In this document: piece after piece, positions 23,749 through 34,156 of the stretch
Numbering within the stretch: the stretch's first letter is position 1
Layout of the letters: every line of letters starts with the position of its first letter
Assembly (NCBI GenBank): GCA_028386065.3
Contig: JAKUCV010001842.1
Location: 4,095-68,094, forward strand
From: Turnera subulata
Lineage: Eukaryota; Streptophyta; Magnoliopsida; Malpighiales; Passifloraceae
DNA length: 64,000 bases
Direction: 5' to 3'
Translations under genes and position numbers: made by a program
The notes under the pieces: generated by a model
What the model was told of the DNA's origin: nothing
Seen by the model: the letters and a program-made list of their open reading frames with translations, nothing else
Databases searched by the model: none

Positions 23749-24660
23749 TGATATATAACATATTCTAGCTCTTGCTTGCACATAATTTAATTAAGAGCAT
23801 TACATTACTGCCCCATTTTCCACTTTACATCAATCACGGCACAAAGCGTGTATCCATCTGACGAATGGCTAAATTGGCGTATTTTGGCAACACTATGGCT
23901 GTGGAACCAGAAAATCAAAAGTCACAGCACAGGATCATGAAAGCAACAAAAAAAAAGTTCACAGGCTCCGCACCTTTGTTAGTACCCATAAGTTATAGAT
24001 CAAGGAAATACATTAACCCATATTGAAGTGGCATCAACTAGTGACATTTGATATCGATACCCACACTTTTCTTCCATGTTTGTATTAATTTTCTTCCATG
24101 TTTGTATTAATTTATATAGACAAATGGGCCATTGGCTTTTCTCCCGCCAACTTAATTTCCTCTTGGTGGGGTGTTGCAAAAGTTGTGCGGACTTGTCTTC
24201 TTCTCCGTATGTGTTTCCAAATAAAATGGTCAAGCCTTAAATTATAACCCCTCTTCTCTGTCCAATCTTCTTGCAAGGAGTTAGCTCATCTACAGTCTAT
24301 ACTACTTACTGTTCATTGGTATAATTGTCAAATACCCTTTTTATGTGTCCTCTAGCAATAATCAAAATTGCCCTCAAACCATTATTGGAAACAAAGCAAC
24401 CTCAGAAATCACCGACAGAGACGAAACACAATACTTATCTTCCAAGTTGAACTCTTTTGTTCCCAGAGGTTGGAACTATTAATTCGTGTGATCTTTGGAC
24501 CTGGCATATGCTCATTATTTTGTAACGTGTGCACAAATTGGTCAAATATGGTGTTACTTATCCTAATTCCCTAAATTGGAATGGATAACACAGGATTACT
24601 TTCACACGTCTGCGAGGACTTCAGGTCTCATAATTCTTTGGCAGCACAAAATCAAAATTG
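23749..24660. other. Unassigned AT-rich interval
   Basis: No coding or element boundaries recognised. It holds one perfect 22-bp direct duplication (TCTTCCATGTTTGTATTAAT, twice in tandem at about 24069-24112). It separates the tail-to-tail chimeras COP2 and COP4 together with the following elements. Confidence 0.4.
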
Positions 24661-24679
24661 TGAAACTCCAAAGTTTGGC

Positions 24680-24830
24680 AACAAGATTTTCTATGGACAT
24701 AACTGTAGAATATAAGAATTCACCCAACACACAAACTTTATTAATTAATTTGAAACCTAGGCGACAACACGGTGCTTCGAACGGTAGTCACACTCACAAT
24801 TTTTATTTTGCTACACACAATAATAAAAAC
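24680..24830. repeat. Left arm of a diverged inverted repeat around the gag-only relic
   Basis: The reverse complement of this stretch matches 27375-27480 read forward. Shared segments include GTGAGTGT.(G/A)CTACC, TTTCAAATTAA.TAATAAA and ATATTCTACA in the same order and spacing. A TATA-like TATAAATAAG occurs on - just outside (about 24842-24852). Confidence 0.6.
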
Positions 24831-24898
24831 CCTGACACACTTATTTATAGAGACCCTGACTTAATGGACAAGACATGACTCCTAAACCGAACAAAGAA

Positions 24899-25950
24899 TT
24901 AATCATTCCTTGCATCCTCCATTGTCAAAAACTTATCAATACCAATAAAGTCAATTTCTTCACCACAAATAAAATCAATTTCTTCAACTTCCTTCCCATC
25001 GATCTCTCTTGACTTTCTCTTCTCTTCTTGTTCAAACTCTTTCAATTTGTCTTCCTCAAACAAAAAATTATCTGCAAAAATCTTCTCTTCCACTTATTCA
25101 GCTACCCGTTCCCCTTTATTGTCTCCCTGGCAAGAAAAATTATTTTCTTGAACTACCAACTCTTCTTTTTCCTCCTCCTGAGAAAATAATTCTTCCATCT
25201 TTATTCTTGACAATCGGTAAAACTTACCATGAAACTTGGAATCTTGACTGTAATCCGACAATGAAAAATTTTCTACTTCAATCCTTCCCAATCTTCTAAC
25301 TTCATCATCAAAATTGTTTTCCATGTCGCAACTTGTCAATGTCTCTGAATTGTTAGAACTACTAGCTCTACTCTCCACGATCTTAGTATCACACTGTTGT
25401 TGTTCACTTGTCCTCTTCTTCCTGAAATTGAGGCGCTTCTCATGCACAATCAGTTTAGCTTTTAACACATCAATTGTCAAAGCTCTGAGATCTTGGAATT
25501 CTTCAATAGCTTTCACTTTGTAGTCATAACTTGATGGTAGGCTTCGCAGAATTTTCCTTACAACCTGATCTGTAATCGTCTCACCATTAGCTCTCAAATT
25601 GTTGACGAATTTCTGTATCTGACAGAAAAAACCATCAATTGTTTCTTCCTCTCCCATGTGGAGAAGCTCAAACTCTTTTCTCACCTCTTGCAAATTGAAT
25701 TTTTTCATATCCTCTTTGCCACCATAAGTCTTCAGCAAAGCATTCCAATACTCTTTTGCAGTTTCAGCATGCCTAAATTTTTTAAAAACATGAAAATCTA
25801 CCTGTTGTTTGAGGTAGTACAGTGCTTCATCATTATTTTCCTCTTTTTTTTGTGTATGCATCTGAATTCTATCTTGAACAATATCTTACACTATAATATG
25901 TCTGAAGAAAATCCTCATCTGCCTCCACCATATCTCGAAATAGTCTAACT
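24899..25950 (-). pseudogene. Copia-like gag (DUF4219/UBN2 type), gag-only relic
   Basis: On - the frame reads YFEIWWRQMRIFF (DUF4219-like start, before 25861), then ALYYLKQQVDFHVFKKF, AKEYWNALLKTYGG, IDGFFCQIQKFVNNLRANGE, KILRSLPSSYDYKVKAIEE and LTIDVLKAKLIVHEKRL, the usual UBN2 order. ATG at 25861-25859 gives 255 codons to a TAA at 25094-25096. The same frame stays open for a further Glu-rich 64 codons to 24899, so one nonsense codon divides it. One stop lies just upstream of the ATG in the DUF4219 part. No zinc knuckle, integrase or RT follows. Either the element lost pol or it is a gag-only non-autonomous family. Confidence 0.85.
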
Positions 25951-26368
25951 CCTCTCTTGGGATCAATAAACACAAAACAAAATTGACTTTTTCTTCAATG
26001 CATATACTCGCCAAATCATGCAAAAGAAACTCGATAAATCACCAACTTCTCCATGTATTGCGGCGTGTTGAAAACAAAACAGTAATGCTTGATTTCTTTT
26101 GAAGTCCAACAGAGTAAGGATTGGAAATTAAATTACCTGATTTCACCCTTTTTTTTTGGACCGATGGCAAACAAACGAACCAAGAATTTTTGTTTAGCCA
26201 ACCACGAACAGGAGGATTCTCCTTTGACGACAACCAATTGACTAGCCAATTGCACCCACTCACGTACCAACCGTCCTCACAACAACTCTTCTTTTTTGTT
26301 ATTTTTTTTCTCCCACATTTTTTTTTGTTCTTCCACGAACAATTTTTTTCTCCACTTTTTTTCTTCAC

Positions 26369-27155
26369 TTTTTTTTTGATCGAAAGAGTGAGATTTCCAT
26401 TACGATTTATTAATGTCAAAGTACAGGAGAGAGGCCAGCTGAGGAGGTGGAACATTAACCCAGTGTGGAGGGCATTGTCTCCTCCTAGCTGCCTTGGAAA
26501 TCCAATCTGCTACAGAGTTAGCAGATCTTCTACAATGAGAAATAATGAAATTATTTGCTGCAATACACTGTCGAATATCCGCGATCATGGTCCTGATTGA
26601 GGTCGGAACTGGGGATCCATTTCTAATGCCATTAACTGCGATTTCAGAATCTGTCTCAATCTGGACCTGTGAAAATCCTCTAGCAGCGGCTAGGAGGACA
26701 AATTCTCTGATAGCCATAGTTTCGGCAACAATAGTAGACGAGCATTTGATTAAAAGCTCTTGACCATCAACTACCATCCCATGCGTATTCCTGCAAACAA
26801 TTCCATAACCCGCACACAGAGAAGAAGATACAAATGATGCATCACAATTTATTTTAACAACACCAACATCAGGGGGCTTCCATCCTTCATTACCCGAGGT
26901 TGTTCTGTCCTCCGGGAGGTTGCGGTGCTGGATAAAGGGGAGTCCAGCGCAATCCCCTTCCATCTTAGCACTCCGGGAGATGATGTGGCGTGGAGAAGGA
27001 TGGACCTGTTCAAACACACAAGCATTGCGTGCACACCAAATTTCCCAGCATATATGTGATGCAGTTTTAAGAAAATGAATGCACATTGAAGTAGGGAGCA
27101 CCTCAATCCACTTGGACCACCATGTACCGAAATTGGGGAAGCCAATCACAGAGGG
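26369..27155 (-). mobile_element. 5'-truncated LINE insertion (L1-c)
   Basis: LINE 3' end on -, with its poly(A) tail seen as a T run at 26369-26378 preceded on - by CTCTTTCGATC. The direct repeat TCTTCAC flanks it at 26362-26368 and 27156-27162, the mark of target-primed reverse transcription. Only the last part of ORF2 was copied. It entered a T-rich stretch of the gag-only relic. Confidence 0.9.
26400..27149 (-). pseudogene. L1-c ORF2 C-terminus: RNase H
   Basis: About 249 codons without interruption: a CWEIWCARNACVFE linker typical after the LINE zinc finger, then RNase H with KINCDASF (first Asp), VAETMAIREF (Glu), QIETDSEIAV (Asp) and ANSVADWISKAA (last Asp). All four acidic positions are kept. 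The stop is at 26400 and the tail begins about 30 bp later. Without RT or endonuclease it cannot move. It is closest to L1-b among the LINEs here. Confidence 0.9.
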
Positions 27156-27162
27156 TCTTCAC

Positions 27163-27702
27163 GCGAACACACCTTTTGCAACTCCCCAACGATTTGCACA
27201 CCTTTTGCTCACTTTGTTTTTTTTTCTTCCACCAATGATTTTTTTTAACCCCCAAATTTTCCTGCCTCAATTTTTGTTTACCCCACAAACAATTATGATT
27301 CTTGCGCAGCGTCACCACCGGATCTTCGCAGGCTCCAGGCTCCGCTAACAATTGTAGTCAAGAAAAGTTGTGTGAGTGTTGCTACCCGTAAGGGGACACT
27401 TTCAAATTAAATAATAAAAAGAGTAGTTTTTTGAGTGATTTGTATATTCTACAATAACCACCAATTACTTACCCATCAGAGGATAAAAGAAGCAGGCGGC
27501 AGAGAATACTTCGAGATTTTTTATGCAATCGCAGATCACTTATACGAGTCCAGATTTTTGTTTTTTTTTGTTTCTCCAAAAGAATGACAATATTGGATAA
27601 TAATACAACATTGTGGCGGAATATATGCATGGAGAACTGCAGATATTATTTTGAGGTATTGGAAAGAGGAAAGAAAAACAAGAGGGGGAGAGAGTACATA
27701 TG
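27163..27702. repeat. Right arm of inverted repeat plus unassigned sequence
   Basis: 27375-27480 is the inverted partner of 24680-24830. Just before it, GGCTCCGCTAACA reads on - as TGTTAGCGGAGCC, possibly a degenerate copia-type primer site for the gag-only relic. The remainder (27480-27702) is AT-rich with no recognised feature. Confidence 0.5.
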
Positions 27703-27710
27703 ATTGCAAC

Positions 27711-28139
27711 TAGGGGTGTAAGCGAGTCAAGCTACTCGCGAGCTACTCGGGATCGACTCGCTGGCTACTCGAACTCGACTCGTGCTAGTCGAGCTCGAGT
27801 CGAGCTTGGAGGGCTTTCGAGCCGTGCTCGAGCTTACTAGTACTCAGCTCGTAAAGCTTGCGAGCCTTATCGAGCTTTGCTCTTATAAAGCTTAAAATTT
27901 TTTGAATGTCTATTTAACATTGATCGAGCTTGAACGAGCTTGCGTTAACGAGCTCTGTCGAGTTGAGATCTAGCTACTGAAGCAAACCACGCCTTAACGA
28001 GCCTTAACGAGCCGAGCTCGAACAATGGCAAAATCTAACGAGCTCGAGTTCAAATATACAAGCTCGAGCTTGGGATTCCTTAACGAGCTCGAGTCGAGCA
28101 AGGCACTACTCGGCTCGACTCGGCTCGTTTACACCCCTA
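27711..28139. mobile_element. hAT-type MITE rich in CGAGCTCGA motifs
   Basis: 429 bp with matching inverted ends TAGGGGTGTAAGCGAG and, reversed from the right, TAGGGGTGTAAACGAG. The 8-bp target duplication ATTGCAAC is perfect (27703-27710 and 28140-28147). The interior is a dense run of GAGCTCGAG-like palindromes and CTCG/CGAG repeats, likely to fold back extensively. No coding capacity. Confidence 0.95.
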
Positions 28140-28470
28140 ATTGCAACACGTAGGTAGAGAAGGGATATATAATGGCATAATCAAATATGAGCATGCTTAC
28201 ACCACATAAGAAACTTTTCCTTTTGATTGCAAACTTTTCATGGCTATCCTATAGTGAGCTAGCTTTGATGGTTAATGAACATATATAATATACATACAAT
28301 CTTTTTGAGTTGTGGGTCTGCAACTTTTTCTAAAATAAAGAGTGGAGGAAAAATTTTCCATTATGTGATGTTTTGATCATGACAAAAGGAAAGCTAGTTT
28401 TCTTCTCCGGCTCCTCTTTTTTCTCTTTCTTTTTTTGAGGTATGGTATGCTTTGTATAAAATATTGATAG
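28140..28470. other. Unassigned AT-rich spacer
   Basis: Sequence between the MITE and the COP4 3' LTR. A few pyrimidine tracts; no gene or repeat boundary seen. Confidence 0.4.
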
Positions 28471-28659
28471 TGTTATAAAATTCTTGTGATTGTGGAAGAA
28501 ATGAAGAAGAAAGATGATAAAGATGAGAAGGAGGAGGGAGGGAGGAATGGCTACCAGTTCAACGTCGGCTCAAAAGTCCCAAATTTATTCTGTGTTTTCC
28601 TCTTATTTATAGTACAAAAACAGTTGACATCCACTAGTAATAAAATATGTTTTATAACA
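28471..28659 (-). repeat. COP4 3' LTR
   Basis: 189 bp, on - TGTTATAAAACATATTTTAT ... TTTTATAACA, with a PPT (ATCCAAGGGGGAG on -) at 28660-28672. Contains a TATA-like ACTATAAATAAG on - near 28608-28619. Homologous to the COP2 LTR at 23586-23748. Confidence 0.85.
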
Positions 28660-28889
28660 CTCCCCCTTGGATGTCACTGTTTGTTGGGTAGAATACATTT
28701 TTTGGGATAACTGTCTCATTAAAAACCTTTACCAAGAAAAATCCAGTGGGATAAAAACTTGGTGAAGGGAAAAAGAATATAGTGCGTATTCTACTCCCCC
28801 TCATATTGGCCTCCGTTGATTTCTTTGATGTCGTTGCATGCCAATCGTCCTTGTCAGCTTCTGGTGACGTGTGTGTTGTCTGATCACTT

Positions 28890-30402
28890 TTGATACATCA
28901 TTATTTTAATTGGACAATGTAGGCAGCATTATCTTTATAATTTGTTGTTGGAGCATCTGTCTTGCCCTCTTGTTTTTGTAGGCCCGATGATATAGCAACT
29001 TCATGTGTAAAATCGTAGCAGATGTTCGGCTGTGCTCTATGTGGATCAGGTAAGGGATCTGCATCTGCAATGGCCAACAATTCTCTCTTTGGGTTTATAG
29101 GATTAAAATGACACCGTATTTTTTATATCCCGAAGATAAGGGCAAATCCATATCTTGCCAATAGGCTTAAGTCATAAGCTTCAGGCTTTATGCTCCTAGC
29201 AATACATATTGCACTTCAACAGGGTACTCCAGGACCAAACTAATACCTTATGAAATTTTTCATCTCAAATAGCACGGTATTAAGAAACTTCTTCAGGAGT
29301 TCCAATCACAAAGAAAATATATAGATATGAACATAAACAAATTCACCCATACTCAAGATGATTTAAATCATGTAAAATTGAATTCAGTTTAATTTTGTAA
29401 TCTCCCGGTATTTAATTGCTTCATGTAACTTGGATCCTTCAGGGATCTTCATGTATATATCATGACTTATGGATCCATAATAATAGACTGTAATAGCATC
29501 CACTAGATGTATTTCTAATTTTTTTCATATAATGCCAGACTTACCAAACACTTAAAATAATTGCATCCACCACAGGGGAGTATATCTCCTCATAATTAAT
29601 ACCAGGTCTTTCGGGTAAAATCTTGTGCAACCGTGCTTTATATCTCATATTTTTTTTGCACAAATACCCATTTTACGATCGATCAATTTTACACCATCTG
29701 GTGTACGGACTACAGGTCTGAAAATTTCTCGCTTTATAAGCGAGTCTAACACAGCCTTTTATTTCATTTCTCTATTTTGGCCAATCATTTATGTGCCTAC
29801 ATTCATCAACAGAGGCAGGTTCATGATCCTCATTTTATTTAGCGCCATTTTATAAAATAAATAGTATTCCGTCGACGGTTATTTCACGTCGGTTCCATCT
29901 TATTTTTGATACTGTAATTGAGATCTCATCATGCTCATTTATTTCAGGTACCTGTGTTACTTCTGGAACTTTATCAATCTGTGTCAGAAAACCTCTTCTG
30001 GAGGATTTTCCTCTTCTTGAGGAATTTTAATACAAACCTCTACTAGAGGCCTTATTTTCTTACTAGGGCCATCTTATCTCTTTGTTCCTTTTTCTCTATC
30101 GAGAATTTCTTTTCTTTTGGAACCGAGTATATTCTACGTTTCATGCGTACTTTAGATTCATTTGCATAGTTATATTGTTCTTCAGGAACATCAATTTAAA
30201 CAGGAGCATTTGCAGCTGGTATATGGTCACATTTAATTTAAATTTGTCTGGCAATTGCATATCAATTTTCCTGCAAATGAATCATCTTCTTTTAAATTTT
30301 AGGTTCATACAAATTTATATGAGGATCAACAATCATATATTGATAATGAATTTTAATAATAGCTTGATACATCCAGCTGCTTATTGCCTCCCCTTTATGT
30401 TG
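28890..30402 (-). pseudogene. COP4 pol relic, 3' half
   Basis: Matches COP2 about 15390-16890 in reverse. On -: CELEVQK/IIHL-like and NAPV-like spacer, RT start near 29630 and EEIYSPVVDA-like at 29590-29565, then the GTPEE region near 29300 and DADPLPDPHRAQ-like at 29070. Many stops and frameshifts. Both copies share several lesions, so part of the damage predates their divergence. Confidence 0.82.
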
Positions 30403-30407
30403 GGTAA

Positions 30408-31727
30408 TGTGATCGCCCACCTTTTCGGCAATCGATGGAGTCGCCACCCAAGTTTTATTGGCCGTGGAAAAACTCAGAAAAAAACCACAAGATGACTCAT
30501 TATGCCCACAAAGCAACCAGATTTGCTAACCAAAGATGCCGGACTCGGGGGTTCGTCATAGATAGGAAGGTATTAGGCACCCCATCCATGCTTGGGCGAA
30601 ATAATATGCAATTTAAGCAAATACTTGTGTTTTGGTGTGTGTGTGCGTGTGTGTAAACCAGAATCCAACAGCAAACAAACAATAACAATATATATAAAAA
30701 TCGACATAAAAGAAAAGAAAAAGAAAAGAAACAATTTGGCTTGCGTCTCCACCACTAGAGACATCCTACGTACCCCGGTTGGGTTCAAAGCCCACGTAGT
30801 TCTTTGGTTAGAAACAACACTCAAGAAAGCATGTCAGTATCAGCAAATAATCCCAGAGAAATCGCTGAGAAATTCGAGATTAAAAAAGAAGAAATCGAGT
30901 TACCACCAAGGGTGTGTTCTTCGTCGTTCTTCGCGTTTGATGTGTGTAGGGCGCCTCCAATCGCTTTCCGTTCCTCAACTCCACGTTGATTGGCTCTGGA
31001 CTAATACTGAAACAACACTAGACAACCACGTGAAATCCAGCAAAGAAAAGAGAGAAATCGGATTGAGAGAGGAAAAGAGTAGAGTTTTCCCAAGCAAAGA
31101 GCTTAATGGCCGAATCCCAAAAGATCCGCCCAAAGATCCTTTCAATTGAGTTATGAGGGTTCTATTTATAGTGTTCAGGGCCTCAGGGGTCGTGATTTTG
31201 ATCCTAGGGTCCGATGACATGACCGCCGGCAGGTGGCGGTCATCAGCCCATGACCGCCGGCTGGTGGCGGTCATGTCCCCATGACCGCCGGCCAGTCGGC
31301 TTTTTTTGCGCAGTTTTCCTAGTTTGACCGGATTTTGCCTATTTTGACTCTAATTCGATTCTTGCACGAAAAGTAACGATCCCTGGACCAGAAAAACTCC
31401 TTTTCTTGAGGGAAACTCTAGATTCTTTCCATCTAAACACAATTACTTAACCTCCACTCCAAGGATTAAGATTATTCCTCTTTTATTCAATAAAAAGGCA
31501 AAATAATAAACTAACTTAATTGGGCCTCTAATCCAACGAAAATCAGAGACAACTAAGTCAGAAAAATCGTACTAAGCCTAGGCCTAATTATATGAATAGT
31601 CCAGGAATTTATTTATTGGGTTTCTAAGCCACATAAGAGACCAAAAATTAATATAGATTAACCTTGGGCCCAAATACACAATAATCATCCAATAAAACAA
31701 ATAGATGGCTAAATTTGAGTGTTCACA
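30408..31727 (-). repeat. GYP1 3' LTR
   Basis: 1320 bp. Contains GT-rich and polypurine tracts, and on - a TATA box (ACTATAAATAGAACC near 31158-31172). Two tandem hairpins of the form ATGACCGCC-loop-GGCGGTCAT occur at about 31219-31280. Next to it on + is ATGCCCCTCGTT, the reverse of the PPT AACGAGGGGCAT. Confidence 0.95.
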
Positions 31728-31884
31728 GATGCCCCTCGTTGGAGAGGGTCTAAGAATTTAGGCACGAACCAACACAATAGAACACGCAAATTTAAAAGAG
31801 AAATAATCACACATGGATATGCTGCCGAATGTGACAATGCTTCTTGAATGTTGACTCCACGGGGGAAATAATAATGAAATATGT

Positions 31885-32510
31885 CATGCGAGAGATGCAA
31901 ATGACAAAACCATGCGCAACGATGCAATAGTTAATCTTGAAGCAAGACAATAAGTAATTATGCATAACGATGCAAAATATGTCAAAGCGTAATGATGCCG
32001 TGACGAGACCACGCGAAACGATGCAAATGGCCAAAATCATGCGAAACGATGCAATGATCAATTCTTGAAAAACAAGGTGTAAAGGGGTTATGCGCAACAA
32101 TGCAAAAGATGTCAAAGCGTAACGATGCCATGACAAAACCACGCGTAACGATGCAAATGGTGGGTTCTTGAAAATATTATGCGAAACGATGCAACAACAA
32201 AGCCATGCGAAACGATACAAATAGCAAAACCATGCGAAACGATGAAATGGTGAGTTCTTGAAATAAAACGTCACAGCGAAACGATGCAATGACAAAACCA
32301 CGCGTAACGATGCAAATGGCAAAACCATGCGAAACGATGCAATGGTAAGTTCTTGAAAAAGAGATATTAGGATGTTATGCGTAACGATGCAATAACAAAA
32401 CCATGCGAAACGATGCAAATGGTTAATTCTTGAAAAAGATGTCATGCGAAACGATGCAATGACAAAACCACGCGAAACGATGCAAATGGTTAATTCTTGA
32501 AGTATATTAC
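31885..32510. repeat. Satellite-like array next to the GYP1 3' LTR
   Basis: About twenty degenerate copies of a 25-27 bp module built on CCATGCGAAACGATGCAAATG, with spacer variants ATGACAAAA, AATGGCAAAA and a longer GGTTAATTCTTGAAAAA marking a higher-order unit of roughly 70-110 bp. On - it happens to be open for 280 codons, but the peptide is only the repeat in translation. Such hypervariable arrays between the last ORF and the 3' LTR are known from Tat/Ogre elements. Confidence 0.9.
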
Positions 32511-32602
32511 AGATATCGATCCTAATAATGCAATAGATGCGAATTTTAGATGTTATGATGAGCCTAGAGCATGCACTAGATGCAATTCCGTGAAGGAGTA
32601 AA

Positions 32603-34156
32603 TGTAAATTTCCGTAAGCAATATGACATTCATATAGCACGAAGAACACGCAGCGGAAACACAGAAACTAAACCAAGAACCACATGAGAAGCAACATAAA
32701 CCGTATAACAAAATTACATACCTGGAAGATTAGGATCTTTCACCTAACTCGTGTATGGAATCAGCAAGAGCAAGACAACGGCCTGGCTCCTCTACGGTAT
32801 CCACATGAACCGCGATTGGCTTGGAATCGTCACACGAATCAAGCCTCGAGCTCTCCCGAACTGTTGTGCTAGCAAGAGTAAACCGGGAGCTTGAGTTTTG
32901 TGGTGTTTTGCTCTTCCTTCTTTCACAAAGAAGAAGAGAGGTTGATGTGTATGTTCTGAAACTCTCAAGGACTCCAAGACACCCTCAAGCTCTAAATTTT
33001 CAGACACAAAAACGTTGATGGAAAGACCCTTGCATAATCAGATTATGCCTTTCCTTTCCAACTCACTAAAGTGGAAGACAAGGTGGCCAACACCTTTGGC
33101 CAACTAGATTAGGAATCTTATGATAATGTCCACCACTTAGCAACAATGTAATACACATCACATGGCACTTAGTGTGGCTCAATTATTCTGACAATAAGTG
33201 AACCAACCAGCCCAAAACGACCTGGTTCAACCATGGTCCAACCACGGTCCAACCACACCCGGTCCAACCATGGTCCAACCACGGTTCAACCACCTGCTCG
33301 AATCAACGGTTCTATGTGTGTGACCCTGTAGGCACTTGTAACATCCGGGAATAATTGTAAAATCTCATTTTACAATTATAAACAAAGAGCGGCGTCTAGC
33401 AACACATCATTGTTACCCGAACGACAAGATCAGTACTGATTCTCTATGCCTCGTAACATGTCATCGTCCTTTCGTCCCATTATCAGATTAAACCGAGACA
33501 TGGAATATGTCAATCCCGTATATGTTTAATCTCGGTTTCTTGATCCATGAGTTAACTGTGTAAAACGGATACCAATGATATCACCATATCATAATCCGAG
33601 CACGGCCGTGCATTTACAGTTCAACTCTATCAAGAAACCATCCGATAATATACCCGTTATATGGGTTGGACGAATCCCCTCTGGATCATACAAAACCCGC
33701 TACATATTACATCATATACCAAATGATTACCCTTATGTCCACCCAGTTACGGATGACTAGGAATAATATCAAAGTACATGACTCATATGTTGGGAACCTT
33801 GACGATCTCAGGTCAAAGGACAACACATCAATAAGTAACGCTATTGACAAACATATAACGATCCATGTAGCGTTCTTATGTGGGTCGGTCCGGTCGACAA
33901 GTTCTCCAACTTATACCCGTATGTAGAATTCATATCACATATGAATTCTCGACATACACTAGTCTTAATTTATTATTACAACCCATCCGTAATAGTAACC
34001 GACTAGCGACATTTAAGAATATATCAAATATTCTAGGGTTATAAGTATGTGCAATCGTTTATCTCATAATCGATACTTATTGGAATAACCTTAAAGTGTG
34101 TGTACATGACTATAAATAAACATCCATGATTGGCTTTTGGGCATATTACACTAACA
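32603..34156 (-). repeat. COP5 3' LTR
   Basis: 1554 bp, + reading TGTAAATTTCCGTAAGC ... ATTACACTAACA. The adjacent ATCTCCCACTTGCAC (34157-34171) is the PPT on the opposite strand. Carries a short tandem run of GGTCCAACCAC (about 33224-33295). The small ORFs it shares with the other LTR are not genes. Confidence 0.95.

Noticed and set aside
25009..25948. Plus-strand ORFs over the UBN2 gag
   Set aside because: Shadows of the minus-strand gag frame, rich in Leu/Ser/Phe from the complementary Glu/Lys-rich sequence.
31807..32649. 280-codon open frame on the minus strand
   Set aside because: It is the translation of the CGAAACGATGCAA tandem array; the peptide repeats SRGFVIASFRM-like units and has no family resemblance.
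32684..33926. Small ORFs (60-86 codons) that appear identically at 39282-40524
   Set aside because: They lie in the two LTRs of COP5 and merely repeat because the LTRs do.
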